Shown: one piece after another, positions 7,897-16,884 of the stretch | Layout: every line of letters begins with the position of its first letter | Numbering within the stretch: the stretch's first letter is position 1 | The notes under the pieces: generated by a model | Databases searched by the model: none | What the model saw: only the letters and a program-made list of their open reading frames with translations | What the model was told of the DNA's origin: nothing | Assembly: GCA_026393575.1 (NCBI GenBank) | Contig: JAPKZX010000026.1 | Location: 1 to 34,439, forward strand | DNA length: 34,439 nt | Direction: 5' to 3' | Source: Actinomycetota bacterium | GTDB lineage: Bacteria; Actinomycetota; Acidimicrobiia; Acidimicrobiales; Ilumatobacteraceae | Position numbers and translations under genes: made by a program

Positions 7897-8649
7897 TCAC
7901 CAACGGTTGCTGAATCGACGGTTGATTAACTCCACCACATGACTTGGCACTCGAATGGTGCGGCCTTGGTCGGCCATTGCACGCATCATTGCCTGGCGTA
8001 TCCACCATGTTGCATATGTAGAAAACTTGAAACCTTTTTCCCAGTCGTATTTCTCGGCTGCGCGCATCAGACCGATATTGCCCTCTTGAACAAGATCCAT
8101 GAGTTGCAATTCGCGCCCATCATATTTTCGAGCGATTGAGACAACCAATCGAAGGTTTGACTCAATCAACTTATTAAATGCATCTTCACCTTCATGAATT
8201 TTCAGGCGTAGCTCGCGACGTTGAGTTGCCGATAAATCAGATTTCTCAAGAGCCACCTTGGCTTCTTGCATGTCCTTGATTGCTTTTCCGAGAGTTCGCT
8301 CACCTTCAGCATTCAACAAGTCGACTTGACCAATTTCCTGTAAGTACATACGGGTGGAGTCACCCGCATCAGCGCTGACAGCTTTGGTTGCAGTCGCCTT
8401 CTTGGGCGGAGCCACTCTTTCGATAGGTCCCGAGATGTCTGGCTCGACCGTGGCTATTGAGATATTGAGTTCTTTTAACACTGATTCAATCTGACGAAGC
8501 AGATCTGGATTTAGTTCCACACTTCTAAAGACGTGGGCCACTGTGTTGGGGTCTACCGTGCCCTCATCTGAGCGCGAAGCAATCAGCGTGGCCCATTCGG
8601 CCACATCTACGTCCGGGTGCGGAGGCGTGAGACGAAGCCGACGGGTCAT
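7897..8649 (-). CDS. rpoD: Primary sigma factor RpoD, N-terminal fragment (regions 1 and 2)
   Basis: 250 codons carrying a short region 1.1, a Lys/Ala/Pro-rich linker, region 1.2 ([20 protein letters not shown]) and complete region 2, with [24 protein letters not shown] and the -10-recognition helix [19 protein letters not shown] followed by [14 protein letters not shown]. After this point normal sigma-70 continues with region 3; here the frame runs through RRFSNRW to a TGA. The ATG overlaps the dnaG stop by four bases (ATGA at 8646-8649), the classic dnaG-rpoD operon, which argues that this is the housekeeping sigma factor. An organism could not live with this allele as its only copy, so sequence error, strain variant or a second copy must be considered. 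Confidence 0.85.
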   Translation of the reverse strand: MTRRLRLTPPHPDVDVAEWATLIASRSDEGTVDPNTVAHVFRSVELNPDLLRQIESVLKELNISIATVEPDISGPIERVAPPKKATATKAVSADAGDSTRMYLQEIGQVDLLNAEGERTLGKAIKDMQEAKVALEKSDLSATQRRELRLKIHEGEDAFNKLIESNLRLVVSIARKYDGRELQLMDLVQEGNIGLMRAAEKYDWEKGFKFSTYATWWIRQAMMRAMADQGRTIRVPSHVVELINRRFSNRW

Positions 8650-10385
8650 ACGGGGTCACCCGCCGCCTGGGAAAGCCACTGCAGCAACTGCACGGCAGCC
8701 GTGTCGGCTTTTTCTGGTTTATTGAGGTCCTCTAACGAAATTCGCACAATTCGGTCTTGTTGAATCTGTTCGATATCGGCTGCAGATTGCCGGCGAGTTA
8801 GTTCGCGCCGTACCGCAGCAGAAATCAATGCCCGCGACTCAATCTTGGCATCTGCAGTGACGTCATAGACCGAGGCCCGCTCGATAATCGACGCGGCGTC
8901 GGGAAGAACAGATTGCAAAGCCACATGAACATCTCCGTCGGCATCTGCGAGTGCACGAAATGCTTCGCGCGATGCATCGTCTGCAAATAGTTCTTCAATC
9001 AGCCACGGTGCGATCGAATCCCACTCGTGTATCAACAATGACAATGCGACAAAACCAGCACCCTCAGATGCCTGTTGCGTTGGGGAAGATACAACAACAG
9101 GAGCAGAACCGCCCTTATCGGCAATCTTCACTAATTCACCTGCCGAGACACCCGTATGGCTTGCAACTTGTCCCGCATACAGGCGCCGGACATTGGAGTC
9201 GGGATGCTCATTCACGACTTCCATGGCCTTACTTGCAAGTCGTGCTCGTGATTCAGGCGAACGTAATGGATTTGCGTCGAACAATCGCTTCAAACGAAAT
9301 CCTAAGAATGGCATCGCATCGTCTATTGCTGCAGTTAGCGCGGCAGGGTTTGTGTCAGCTAGTTCGCCAGGATCTTGCCCCGCTGGGAATTGAGCAACCG
9401 ACACTGAGATGTCGTACTTCTTTTCCCAAGCGTAGAACTTGTCTGCCGCACCTTGCCCGGCCGAGTCTGCGTCAAACGCAAGCACCACATTGCGCGCATA
9501 CCTCTTCATGAGTTTCACGTGTTCCTCGGTGAGCGCGGTTCCACATGTTGCAACGGCCGTTGCAAGACCGCTGCGATGAAATCCGATGACATCGGTGTAA
9601 CCCTCACACACAATGACTCGATCTTCTTTCACAACATTTCCCTTGGCCCAGTTCAGGCCATATAACGTGCGTGATTTCAAGTAGATAGGAGTCTCAGTTG
9701 AGTTCTTGTACTTCGCTGGGTCTGTGGAACCAGGAAGAATGCGACCACCAAAGGCGACTGCTGCGCCATTTTCATCGAAGATGGGAAACATCACTCGAGC
9801 ACGAAAAGAATCCTGGAGTCGACCTGTTTTGTTGACGAACCCAAGACCCACCTCTTGCAACATCGCTGCTGGTGCACCAAGGGCCTGACACAGCACATCC
9901 CAATCGTCAGGAGCCCAACCAATCTTGAACGACCGAGCGACATCACCGGCTAGTCCACGGTTGCGCAAGTACTCACGGGCCGTGCGCGCATCGGGCGATT
10001 CCAGAAGTCGGTTGTGGTACCACTCCACCGCCTTTTCCATGAGTTCCTGCAACTCTTTGCGGTGCTTCCGCTCACCAGTAGCAGCGCCAGATGTGTAATG
10101 CAGTTCAACACCACACTTACTGGCCAGCTTTTCTACTGACGCAGCAAAATCGAGATGCTCCATCTGCTGGACAAAGGTAAAGACATCGCCTTTGGCCCCA
10201 CAGCCGAAACACATGTACCGGCCCGTCTCGTCATTGACATTGAAAGAGGCTGTGCGTTCTGAATGGAAAGGGCAAAGCCCTACTTGTGTACGACCGGTAC
10301 GGCGCAATTGTGAATAGGGCGAAACGATGTCAGACAAGGTGACTGCAGAGCGCACCTTCTGAATATCATCCTCCGCAATCCCCAT
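8646..10385 (-). CDS. dnaG: DNA primase
   Basis: 579 aa; synthesises RNA primers at the replication fork. An N-terminal zinc ribbon (CPFH near residue 40, then CFGCG) is followed by the RNA polymerase core with FGGRILPGS and [11 protein letters not shown], the TOPRIM motif [12 protein letters not shown], and [11 protein letters not shown] carrying the metal-binding acids. The C-terminal region is a helical DnaB-interaction-type domain of ordinary length. ATG 10385 lies six bases after -10 box TAATGT, so its mRNA is probably leaderless. It is the first gene of an operon with rpoD. Confidence 0.96.
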   Translation of the reverse strand: MGIAEDDIQKVRSAVTLSDIVSPYSQLRRTGRTQVGLCPFHSERTASFNVNDETGRYMCFGCGAKGDVFTFVQQMEHLDFAASVEKLASKCGVELHYTSGAATGERKHRKELQELMEKAVEWYHNRLLESPDARTAREYLRNRGLAGDVARSFKIGWAPDDWDVLCQALGAPAAMLQEVGLGFVNKTGRLQDSFRARVMFPIFDENGAAVAFGGRILPGSTDPAKYKNSTETPIYLKSRTLYGLNWAKGNVVKEDRVIVCEGYTDVIGFHRSGLATAVATCGTALTEEHVKLMKRYARNVVLAFDADSAGQGAADKFYAWEKKYDISVSVAQFPAGQDPGELADTNPAALTAAIDDAMPFLGFRLKRLFDANPLRSPESRARLASKAMEVVNEHPDSNVRRLYAGQVASHTGVSAGELVKIADKGGSAPVVVSSPTQQASEGAGFVALSLLIHEWDSIAPWLIEELFADDASREAFRALADADGDVHVALQSVLPDAASIIERASVYDVTADAKIESRALISAAVRRELTRRQSAADIEQIQQDRIVRISLEDLNKPEKADTAAVQLLQWLSQAAGDPV

Positions 10386-10391
10386 GCCACG

Positions 10392-10397
10392 ACATTA
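10392..10397 (-). promoter_or_regulatory. -10 box of dnaG-rpoD, leaderless
   Basis: TAATGT on the minus strand ends six bases before ATG 10385, in the 29-base gap after terC. Motif and spacing only. Confidence 0.55.
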
Positions 10398-10414
10398 GTG
10401 CCATGGAGAGTCAC

Positions 10415-11410
10415 CTAGTGCTGAGCGTCTGTGCCGCTTCGAATTGAGGCGACAATGGAGACCACCAGGATCATGGTAATCACCGACAAAGACGCAACGA
10501 TTGGCATGTGCCACCAGTAGGACAAGGTCATCTTGATACCGACGAAAGCCAAGATTACGCCGAGGCCGGTCTGTAGATACTTGAAACGGTCGCGCATGTC
10601 GGCCAAAAGGAAGTACAGGGCTCGCAGACCCAAAATTGCGAAAGCATTTGAGGCAAAAGCGATGTACTGCTCGTTCGTGACGGCCAATACAGCTGGCACC
10701 GAGTCCACAGCAAAGATCACGTCTGTGATTTCCACCAAGACAAGAACTGCCAAGAGCGGCGTCGCTACGCGCTTGCCAAGTTCGTTCACAGTCCAGAGTT
10801 TCTGACCATCAAGTTTGTCCGTTGACGGTACAAAACGATGGAAGACCTTCATCGCTTTGCTCTTTGATGGATCGAAGCCTTCGTCGTGCGTTTGCAGCAA
10901 CTTGATTCCGGAGTACAGCAAGAAAAGGCCGAACAAAATCAGGGTGAACTTGAAGTTATTGATGATTGCAACACCAGCAAAAATGAAGCCCAGCCTCATG
11001 GCGAGTGCGCCAAAAATGCCCCAGAACAACACACGGTGCTGATACTGCTTTGGTACCTGGAAGTGAGAGAACAGAACAGCCCACACGAACACGTTGTCGA
11101 CGCTCAAACTCTTTTCAATGAGATATCCGCCGTAGTACTCGCCTCCTGCAGCACCACCGAATTCCCACAGAATGAGTAGGCCAAACAAAAGACCGATGCT
11201 GATCCACACTGCTGACTCAATGGCAGCTTCGCGCGTGTGCACTTCATGCGCTTTACGGTGAATGACCAAAATGTCTACAAGAAGCAAGACACCAAGCACG
11301 CCGAGAAGAACTGGCCAGTGCCACCCCTCGATGGTGAGATCGACTTTTCCTGACTTTGAGGAACCGGCAGAGACAAGTTGAGATGCAAGCATCGGCAGTG
11401 GGGGTATCAC
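10415..11410 (-). CDS. terC: TerC-family integral membrane protein
   Basis: 331 aa with about eight to nine membrane helices. Hallmarks are the acidic intramembrane motifs SLSVDNVFVW (first half) and DVIFAVDSVPAVLAVT (second half), whose Asp residues bind metal in the family. TerC/Alx proteins export Mn(II) and help metalate exported enzymes; tellurite resistance is only the historical name. The N-terminal leader of about 25 residues is Ser/Gly/Lys-rich. GTG 11410 is seven bases after TAGATT, so there is no room for the Mn-sensing yybP-ykoY riboswitch often found upstream of such genes. It is a single-gene unit between ppdK and dnaG. Confidence 0.92.
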   Translation of the reverse strand: MIPPLPMLASQLVSAGSSKSGKVDLTIEGWHWPVLLGVLGVLLLVDILVIHRKAHEVHTREAAIESAVWISIGLLFGLLILWEFGGAAGGEYYGGYLIEKSLSVDNVFVWAVLFSHFQVPKQYQHRVLFWGIFGALAMRLGFIFAGVAIINNFKFTLILFGLFLLYSGIKLLQTHDEGFDPSKSKAMKVFHRFVPSTDKLDGQKLWTVNELGKRVATPLLAVLVLVEITDVIFAVDSVPAVLAVTNEQYIAFASNAFAILGLRALYFLLADMRDRFKYLQTGLGVILAFVGIKMTLSYWWHMPIVASLSVITMILVVSIVASIRSGTDAQH

Positions 11411-11417
11411 GGCACCG

Positions 11418-11423
11418 AATCTA
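11418..11423 (-). promoter_or_regulatory. -10 box of terC, leaderless
   Basis: TAGATT on the minus strand ends seven bases before GTG 11410, within the 18-base gap after the ppdK fragment. Motif and spacing only. Confidence 0.5.
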
Positions 11424-11428
11424 GTTGG

Positions 11429-12496
11429 CTATTTGGTCTTTGTCTTGGCAGTACCGATGACTGCCTGGGCAGCAGAGAGCCTCGCAATGGGCACTCGGTA
11501 CGGGGAGCAACTGACATAGTTCAGTCCCGCTCTATAGAACATGTCGATGGACTCTGGGTCGCCACCATGTTCACCACAGACTCCAAGCTTGAGTGAGCGC
11601 TTTACTTTGCGCCCGCGCTGGGCCGCCAAAAACACCAACTCACCCACACCGTTTTGGTCGATGGTCTCAAATGGGTTGCGCTTCAAAAGTCCTGCCTCTA
11701 GATATGCGGGCATCAGACGGCTCTCCACATCGTCACGACTGAATCCGAAAGTCATTTGAGTGAGGTCGTTCGTACCAAAGCTGAAGAAATCTGCGTACTC
11801 CGCTAACTCATCTGCACGCAGAGCTGCTCTCGGAGTTTCAATCATGGTGCCGATCGAAATCTTGGGGCGCTTCACTACCTTCTGACCCTTCTTTGCTTTC
11901 GGAACCGGCCTCGAATTGATGTCCGAAAGAACTTCATCCACCCAACTGCGTGCCAATGCGAGTTCCTCGCGGGTCACGGTTAGTGGAATCATGATTTCAA
12001 CAATGGGTTCATACCCTTTCGACGACACTTCGTCGGCTGCTTCCATGAGCGCACGCACCTGCATTGCATACAAACCAGGCTTCACGACACCAAGTCGTAC
12101 TCCGCGCGTACCAAGCATTGGGTTCACTTCAGCCCATTCATGCGCGGCCCTCAATAGATCTTCGTCTTCTCTAGACAAACCCTTTGTCGCCTTTTCAATC
12201 TCTAAATCATCAACGCGTGGCAGAAATTCGTGGAGAGGTGGATCGAGCAGTCGCACCGTGACTGGTAACCCCGACATCTCTTTCAGAATTGCCGCAAAGT
12301 CTTTCTTCTGTACTTTGCGCAACTCTTCAAACGCTGCTTGTTCTTCTTCCGGAGTACTCGCCAGAATCATGCGACGCACAACCGGCAAACGATCCGCCGC
12401 CAAGAACATGTGCTCTGTGCGACATAGTCCAATGCCTTCAGCACCTAACTCGCGCGCCTTACGTGCATCTTCATCGGTATCAGCATTCGCACGCAC
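11429..12496 (-). CDS. ppdK: Pyruvate phosphate dikinase, C-terminal fragment (PEP/pyruvate-binding domain)
   Basis: 355 codons covering the TIM-barrel domain. It opens RANADTDEDARKARELGAEGIGLCRTEHMF and carries VRLLDPPLHEFLP, GTRGVRLG, IMIPLTVTREEL, GTMIETPRAAL, FFSFGTNDLTQMT and the catalytic-Cys motif GVCGEHGGDPES. Homology extends upstream of GTG 12496 in this frame to about ILEWSDVVRKGKLA, after which the frame meets a stop. It is shifted +1 relative to the N-terminal fragment, with which it overlaps slightly in sequence. The domain itself is complete, so a two-subunit enzyme is conceivable, but a frameshifting lesion is the simpler reading. Confidence 0.85.
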   Translation of the reverse strand: MRANADTDEDARKARELGAEGIGLCRTEHMFLAADRLPVVRRMILASTPEEEQAAFEELRKVQKKDFAAILKEMSGLPVTVRLLDPPLHEFLPRVDDLEIEKATKGLSREDEDLLRAAHEWAEVNPMLGTRGVRLGVVKPGLYAMQVRALMEAADEVSSKGYEPIVEIMIPLTVTREELALARSWVDEVLSDINSRPVPKAKKGQKVVKRPKISIGTMIETPRAALRADELAEYADFFSFGTNDLTQMTFGFSRDDVESRLMPAYLEAGLLKRNPFETIDQNGVGELVFLAAQRGRKVKRSLKLGVCGEHGGDPESIDMFYRAGLNYVSCSPYRVPIARLSAAQAVIGTAKTKTK

Positions 12497-12521
12497 AGCA
12501 AGTTTGCCTTTACGAACGACA

Positions 12522-14093
12522 TCAGACCATTCCAGGATTGTGTGATGCAGTCAGGGTAAACTGACCAAGCATTACTTCACCAGAGGTCCCATCAAGCGAG
12601 AGCCAGTCGCCCTCGCGCACGACAACATCACCGACTGAAAATGATGCACCGTCAATCTTGACCGCATCTGCTCCCACAATTGCCGGTGTTCCCCACCCAC
12701 GTGCAACCACTGCGGCGTGACTAACTAGCCCACCACGCGATGTGAGAATTCCTTTAGCAATCATCATTCCGTGCACATCTTCGGGGCTCGTCTCAGAGCG
12801 CACCAAAATCACATCAAGACCCTTTTGTGCTGCTGATGCAGCATCGTCGGCCGTAAAGAACACTTGCCCGACGGCAGCACCTGGAGAAGCTGCAAGTCCT
12901 TTTGTAAGCGCAGGAATCTTCTTGGCAAATTGCGGGTGCAACACCTGATCAAGGTGGTCGGCTGCGACACGCATGATTGCTTCATTCTTGGAAATCTTCC
13001 AAGCAGAACGACCAGTGCCAGTAGGCGACACCATGTCGACTGCCATCTTTAATGCAGCAGCGCCGGTTCTTTTACCAACACGCGTCTGCAGCATCCACAG
13101 TTTTCCTTGCTCAATGGTGAACTCGGTGTCACACATATCTTTGTAGTGACGTTCAAGTCGGGCAAATATCCCCAGCAACTCAGCATGTATCTCTGGGAAT
13201 TTCCGCTTGAGCGCATTGAGATCTTCCGTATTACGAATACCCGCTACAACATCTTCACCTTGAGCGTTGACGAGAAAATCTCCGTATGGTTTGGCTTCAC
13301 CTGTTGCAGCGTTACGCGTAAAGCCGACTCCGGTACCTGAATTGTCGTCTCTGTTTCCAAACACCATGGCCTGCACGTTGACTGCCGTACCTAGTTCATG
13401 GCTGATTTTTTCGCGAACTCGATACGCAATTGCACGTGGACCATTCCATGAACGGAACACCGCTTCCACTGCACCACGCAACTGCTTCGTGGGATCTTGC
13501 GGAAATGGTTTTCCTGTTTGTTGAGCAATGGCCGTTTTGTACACCTGACACAGTTGCTTCAGGACTTCTGCTGGTATTTCTGCGTCATTTTGCACATTGG
13601 CATTCGACTTAGCTTTCTCAAGTTCATGTTCAAATACATCCCCATCAAGACCGAGAACAATGCGCCCATACATAGAGATAAAGCGCCGATAGGAGTCATA
13701 AGCGAATCTGTCATTTCCCGTAGACCGAGCCAGGCCCTCAACACTCTTGTCATTCAGCCCCAAGTTCAGAACCGTGTCCATCATTCCTGGCATTGAGAAC
13801 TTTGCGCCAGAACGCACAGAGACCAACAGCGGGTCGTGTGCATCCCCGAGTTTGCGGCCCATCTTTTTTTCAAGAGACGCCACCTGACGAGACATTTCAT
13901 CGTCAAGCGCTTTCGGCCACCCGCCGTGCATATATGCACGACACGCATCGGTACTAATGGTGAAACCATGAGGCACCGGCAGTTGCAACACGCTCATCAT
14001 TTCGGCGAGGTTTGCACCCTTGCCGCCCAACAAATCTTTCAACTCCATTGGCGGGCGACGATGCTTATGGTCGAAGGCGAAAACGTATGGCAC
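12522..14093 (-). CDS. ppdK: Pyruvate phosphate dikinase, N-terminal fragment (ATP-grasp and phosphohistidine domains)
   Basis: 523 codons. PPDK interconverts pyruvate + ATP + Pi with PEP + AMP + PPi. Present are the nucleotide-binding start LKDLLGGKGANLAEM, SVRSGAKFSMPGMMDTVLNLG, FGNRDDNSGTGVGFTRNA, LNALKRKFPEI and the swivelling-domain motif GGLVSHAAVVARGWGTP with the phosphorylated His. The frame ends in LTASHNPGMV just after GEVMLGQ, at the linker to the PEP-binding domain, where the family continues into a LxEW..R.....RANAD stretch. GTG 14093 is six bases after -10 box TAGACT. Together the fragments would make an enzyme of about 880 residues, the family's usual size. Confidence 0.88.
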   Translation of the reverse strand: MPYVFAFDHKHRRPPMELKDLLGGKGANLAEMMSVLQLPVPHGFTISTDACRAYMHGGWPKALDDEMSRQVASLEKKMGRKLGDAHDPLLVSVRSGAKFSMPGMMDTVLNLGLNDKSVEGLARSTGNDRFAYDSYRRFISMYGRIVLGLDGDVFEHELEKAKSNANVQNDAEIPAEVLKQLCQVYKTAIAQQTGKPFPQDPTKQLRGAVEAVFRSWNGPRAIAYRVREKISHELGTAVNVQAMVFGNRDDNSGTGVGFTRNAATGEAKPYGDFLVNAQGEDVVAGIRNTEDLNALKRKFPEIHAELLGIFARLERHYKDMCDTEFTIEQGKLWMLQTRVGKRTGAAALKMAVDMVSPTGTGRSAWKISKNEAIMRVAADHLDQVLHPQFAKKIPALTKGLAASPGAAVGQVFFTADDAASAAQKGLDVILVRSETSPEDVHGMMIAKGILTSRGGLVSHAAVVARGWGTPAIVGADAVKIDGASFSVGDVVVREGDWLSLDGTSGEVMLGQFTLTASHNPGMV

Positions 14094-14099
14094 GAGGAA

Positions 14100-14105
14100 A
14101 GTCTA
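14100..14105 (-). promoter_or_regulatory. -10 box of ppdK, leaderless
   Basis: TAGACT on the minus strand ends six bases before GTG 14093. Motif and spacing only. Confidence 0.5.
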
Positions 14106-14148
14106 GGTGTATACGGTGAGCAGATGTAATGGGCGCGGTTGGGGCGAC

Positions 14149-14168
14149 TCGCTAGGAGTCACTAGCGA
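14149..14168 (-). terminator. Hairpin across the stop codon of the ygfZ-like gene
   Basis: TCGCTAG and CTAGCGA form a perfect 7-bp stem with a 6-base loop, straddling the last codons and the TAG (14152-14154) of the ygfZ-like gene. No T-tract follows. It is placed to end the hisI-trpE-ygfZ transcript. Confidence 0.5.
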
Positions 14169-14946
14169 CAAATAACGGTTCGCCCACCTTGGAGCCGCGT
14201 GCTACCCGCACCAGAGCAAGTGTGGGACCAATGGAAGTCACAGTGCCAACCGTGACTCCGTCTTTCTCGATCCGTGCACCCACACCAAGGCCTTCACGCG
14301 AGACAACACGCACTTCAACCGGCGCGCTCGCCCCACGCGATGCCATGCGCTCTACCAATTCTTGGCCCGGATAGCAGCCCTTCGTGAAACTCACGGCAAC
14401 ATCCAAGATGCCCGAAGTTGCTGGAATGTCTCCAGCTAAAACATCGACACCAAGTTTCGGCCATCGTGCATCGGCTCGCAAGTAATCGACAAGTTCAACC
14501 TCGGCGTTTTCGCCTAATGCTGGCAGTTGAGAAACTTCGGCTACCACGTCAATTGCGTTGTCGCTCCCCCAGTACACGTCTGCACGACCAGCAACTATTC
14601 CGAGGGAAGCACGTACATCTGACCCACGAAAAGCACGCACCACCCAATCACTTTCACGCATCACAACTTTTGCGCGCAACACAAAACGTTGTAGTCGCGT
14701 GATGATGACTTGCCCATAACCAGCTTCTACGTCGAGTGTAAAAACAGTGTCGGCATGACGTACAACTCTGAGAATCGCACAAATATCACCAGTTGGTTCA
14801 AGCAACAAACTGTAGATACTCGAGCCAACTGCAAGAGATGCGATGTCATTCGCCAGTTGAGAGTGCAGGAACTCCCCGGCGTCATCGCCTTGAACGATGA
14901 CGACATCTCTGGCTAAGTCGGCCCACACGATTGCATTGTCACTCAT
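14152..14946 (-). CDS. YgfZ/GcvT-like folate-binding protein
   Basis: 264 aa. YgfZ-family proteins bind tetrahydrofolate and support assembly or repair of Fe-S enzymes. The diagnostic motif KGCYPGQELVERM (about residues 189-201) with its essential Cys is present, the N-terminal QGDDAGEFLHSQLANDI segment matches the family start, and the C-terminal barrel-like domain is complete. It is not a glycine-cleavage T-protein: it is shorter and has the YgfZ signature. The ATG overlaps the trpE stop by four bases (14943-14946), so it is translated with trpE; the pairing is positional, with no known pathway link. Confidence 0.85.
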   Translation of the reverse strand: MSDNAIVWADLARDVVIVQGDDAGEFLHSQLANDIASLAVGSSIYSLLLEPTGDICAILRVVRHADTVFTLDVEAGYGQVIITRLQRFVLRAKVVMRESDWVVRAFRGSDVRASLGIVAGRADVYWGSDNAIDVVAEVSQLPALGENAEVELVDYLRADARWPKLGVDVLAGDIPATSGILDVAVSFTKGCYPGQELVERMASRGASAPVEVRVVSREGLGVGARIEKDGVTVGTVTSIGPTLALVRVARGSKVGEPLFVASDS

Positions 14947-16469
14947 GCTTGCGTGCCCGCTGCCTTTCTGCGTTGTGTCATGCGCTCGGCTGCAGGCACC
15001 GTTGCCAACAATGCCCTAGCCTTGTTGTGACACTCCAAGTCTTCGTCGGCTGGGTCACTGTCTGCGACGATTCCAGCCCCGGCTTGCAAGCTTGCGAACT
15101 TCGGTCCAACAAACATGGTGCGAATTGCAATGGCAGTGTCGAGGTTTCCAGAGAAGTCCACATAGCCAACTACTCCTGCATATGGTCCACGTTTCACTGG
15201 TTCAAGTTCATCAATGATTTCCATGGCACGTACTTTGGGCGCACCACTGACTGTTCCTGCTGGCAACGTTGCGCGCAACACATCGATAGGCCCGAGACCT
15301 GGTTTGAGGTCTCCCGAGACTTGTGAAGTGAGATGCATGACGTGGCTGTAACGCTCGAGTGTCATGAGTTCATCCATGGTTACTGACCCATAAGACGCCA
15401 CACGACCAACATCGTTACGCGCTAGGTCCACCAACATGATGTGCTCAGCAACTTCCTTGGGATTCTCACGAAGTTCCGCAGCAAGGCGTCTGTCGTGTTC
15501 GTCATTTTCACCACGCTTACGCGTTCCTGCAATCGGGCGAGAAATGACTTTTCCGTTGAGCAACTGCACCATTGGTTCTGGAGACCCACCCACGATGGTG
15601 AGATCTGGTTGTCGCAAGAAATACATATACGGGCTTGGGTTCACTTGTCGCAATACTCGATACACATCAATTGGGTCGGCAGAGAGATCAATATCGAAAC
15701 GTTGTGACAGCACCACTTGGAAGATGTCTCCTGCCCGAATGTATTCCTTTGCAACCTCAACGGCGTTTTGGTAGCGACCGTTTGGCATAGACGAACGAGT
15801 CTCTGGCAATACATCTCCAGCTACAGGTGGCTCTACTGCAACATAGGCAAGTGGACGAGAAATATCCGCCACTGCTTCATGAACACGTACAACCGCTGCA
15901 TCATATGCCTGATTGATTTCATCATCTGTGAGACCAGCAACCGGCACGCTCTCCAGCAGATACACACGCTGACGCCAATGATCGAAAGCAGCCAGTGACC
16001 CGATGACACTGATACTCGCGTCGGGAAGATCACGGTCATCATGTGGGATATTCGGAAGTTGTTCAATCTCACGTACAACGTCATAACCAAGATGACCCAT
16101 GAGACCGCCTTGCAGTGGTGGCAAATCTGGGAACAACGGAGCGCGATAAATGCGCAGAAGTTCTTCCATCGCCGCCAACATGCCTTTGTCGAGCGGAACA
16201 CTGGCAGGAATGGTTCCCGTTGCATGCAATACACCGTTGCGCAATGTCAATGTTCCGCGCGGGTTTCTGCCAACAAATGAGTAACGACTCCAACGCTCAC
16301 CATGTTCCACGGATTCCAGCAAGAAGCCGTCGCCGTCGCCCACCAATTTGATGAAGGCAGCTACAGGAGTTTCAAGGTCGGCAAGTATTTGTGTCCACAC
16401 TGGAACAACGGTGTACTCACGAGCAAGCGCAATAAATTCTTCGCGTGACGGCGTAATGACAGTTGACAC
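14943..16469 (-). CDS. trpE: Anthranilate synthase component I
   Basis: 508 aa; converts chorismate plus ammonia (from TrpG) to anthranilate, the first committed step of tryptophan synthesis. The N-terminal LLESVEHGERWSRYSFVG block contains the LLES feedback site for tryptophan. The chorismate-binding domain has RPIAGTRKRG, ELRENPKEVAEHIMLVDLARND, HVMHLTSQVSG, ATLPAGTVSGAPKVRAMEIIDELEP and GPYAGVVGY (read as separate blocks), and the end is complete. It lies three bases after hisI and overlaps ygfZ. No trpG is visible in the window. The hisI-trpE order is common in actinobacteria. Confidence 0.95.
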   Translation of the reverse strand: MSTVITPSREEFIALAREYTVVPVWTQILADLETPVAAFIKLVGDGDGFLLESVEHGERWSRYSFVGRNPRGTLTLRNGVLHATGTIPASVPLDKGMLAAMEELLRIYRAPLFPDLPPLQGGLMGHLGYDVVREIEQLPNIPHDDRDLPDASISVIGSLAAFDHWRQRVYLLESVPVAGLTDDEINQAYDAAVVRVHEAVADISRPLAYVAVEPPVAGDVLPETRSSMPNGRYQNAVEVAKEYIRAGDIFQVVLSQRFDIDLSADPIDVYRVLRQVNPSPYMYFLRQPDLTIVGGSPEPMVQLLNGKVISRPIAGTRKRGENDEHDRRLAAELRENPKEVAEHIMLVDLARNDVGRVASYGSVTMDELMTLERYSHVMHLTSQVSGDLKPGLGPIDVLRATLPAGTVSGAPKVRAMEIIDELEPVKRGPYAGVVGYVDFSGNLDTAIAIRTMFVGPKFASLQAGAGIVADSDPADEDLECHNKARALLATVPAAERMTQRRKAAGTQA

Positions 16470-16472
16470 GAA

Positions 16473-16859
16473 TTACTCGCTACCGAATGAACGATAGAAA
16501 CATGTGAACTCACCCGTGTGACACGCACCGCGTCCTTCTTGTTCCACCACAAAAAGCAAGGTGTCTCCGTCGCAGTCGTAGTGAGCCTCACGCACGAACT
16601 GCCTGTCGCCACTTGTGTCGCCTTTGCGCCACAACTCTTGACGACTACGACTCCAGTACACCATGCGCCCTTCGGCAAAAGTCATTGACAATGACTCAGA
16701 GTTCATCCATGCCATCATCAAGATTTTCCCGGTCTCTGCGCATTGTGCGATTGCAGGAACCAGACCGTCGGAATTGAAAGTGACCGCTGCCAACTGCTCG
16801 GGCGTTGCCACAATGACTCTGCCTTCGGCGCTACTGGGGGTCTGGTCCTGATTACTCAT
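16473..16859 (-). CDS. hisI: Phosphoribosyl-AMP cyclohydrolase
   Basis: 128 aa; opens the adenine ring of phosphoribosyl-AMP in the third step of histidine synthesis. Motifs: MMAWMNSESL, GRMVYWSRSRQELWRKGDTSG, and the metal-binding DCDGDTLLF and ACHTGEFTCFY cysteines. There is no fused HisE domain. I chose ATG 16859 rather than GTG 16868 because a -10 box TACCGT (16872-16867) ends seven bases before the ATG, making GTG 16868 untranscribed in part. It shares that promoter with the divergent hydrolase. It heads an operon with trpE and the ygfZ-like gene. Confidence 0.94.
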   Translation of the reverse strand: MSNQDQTPSSAEGRVIVATPEQLAAVTFNSDGLVPAIAQCAETGKILMMAWMNSESLSMTFAEGRMVYWSRSRQELWRKGDTSGDRQFVREAHYDCDGDTLLFVVEQEGRGACHTGEFTCFYRSFGSE

Positions 16860-16866
16860 CAGAAGC

Positions 16867-16876
16867 ACGGTACCGT
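16867..16876. promoter_or_regulatory. Palindromic bidirectional promoter between hisI and the hydrolase
   Basis: ACGGTACCGT is a perfect 10-bp palindrome giving TACCGT on both strands, with shared TA at 16871-16872. The minus box ends seven bases before hisI ATG 16859; the plus box ends eight bases before GTG 16885. Motif and spacing only. Confidence 0.6.
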
Positions 16877-16884
16877 CTTGACCT

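Noticed and set aside
7895-7930. Programmed +1 frameshifting to join the two rpoD frames
   Set aside because: The missing part is about 53 residues of region 3, which frameshifting cannot supply, and there is no prfB-like Shine-Dalgarno or slippery codon before the TGA.
11411-11428. Mn-responsive yybP-ykoY riboswitch in front of terC
   Set aside because: Only 18 bases separate terC from the upstream ppdK fragment and the inferred transcript is leaderless.
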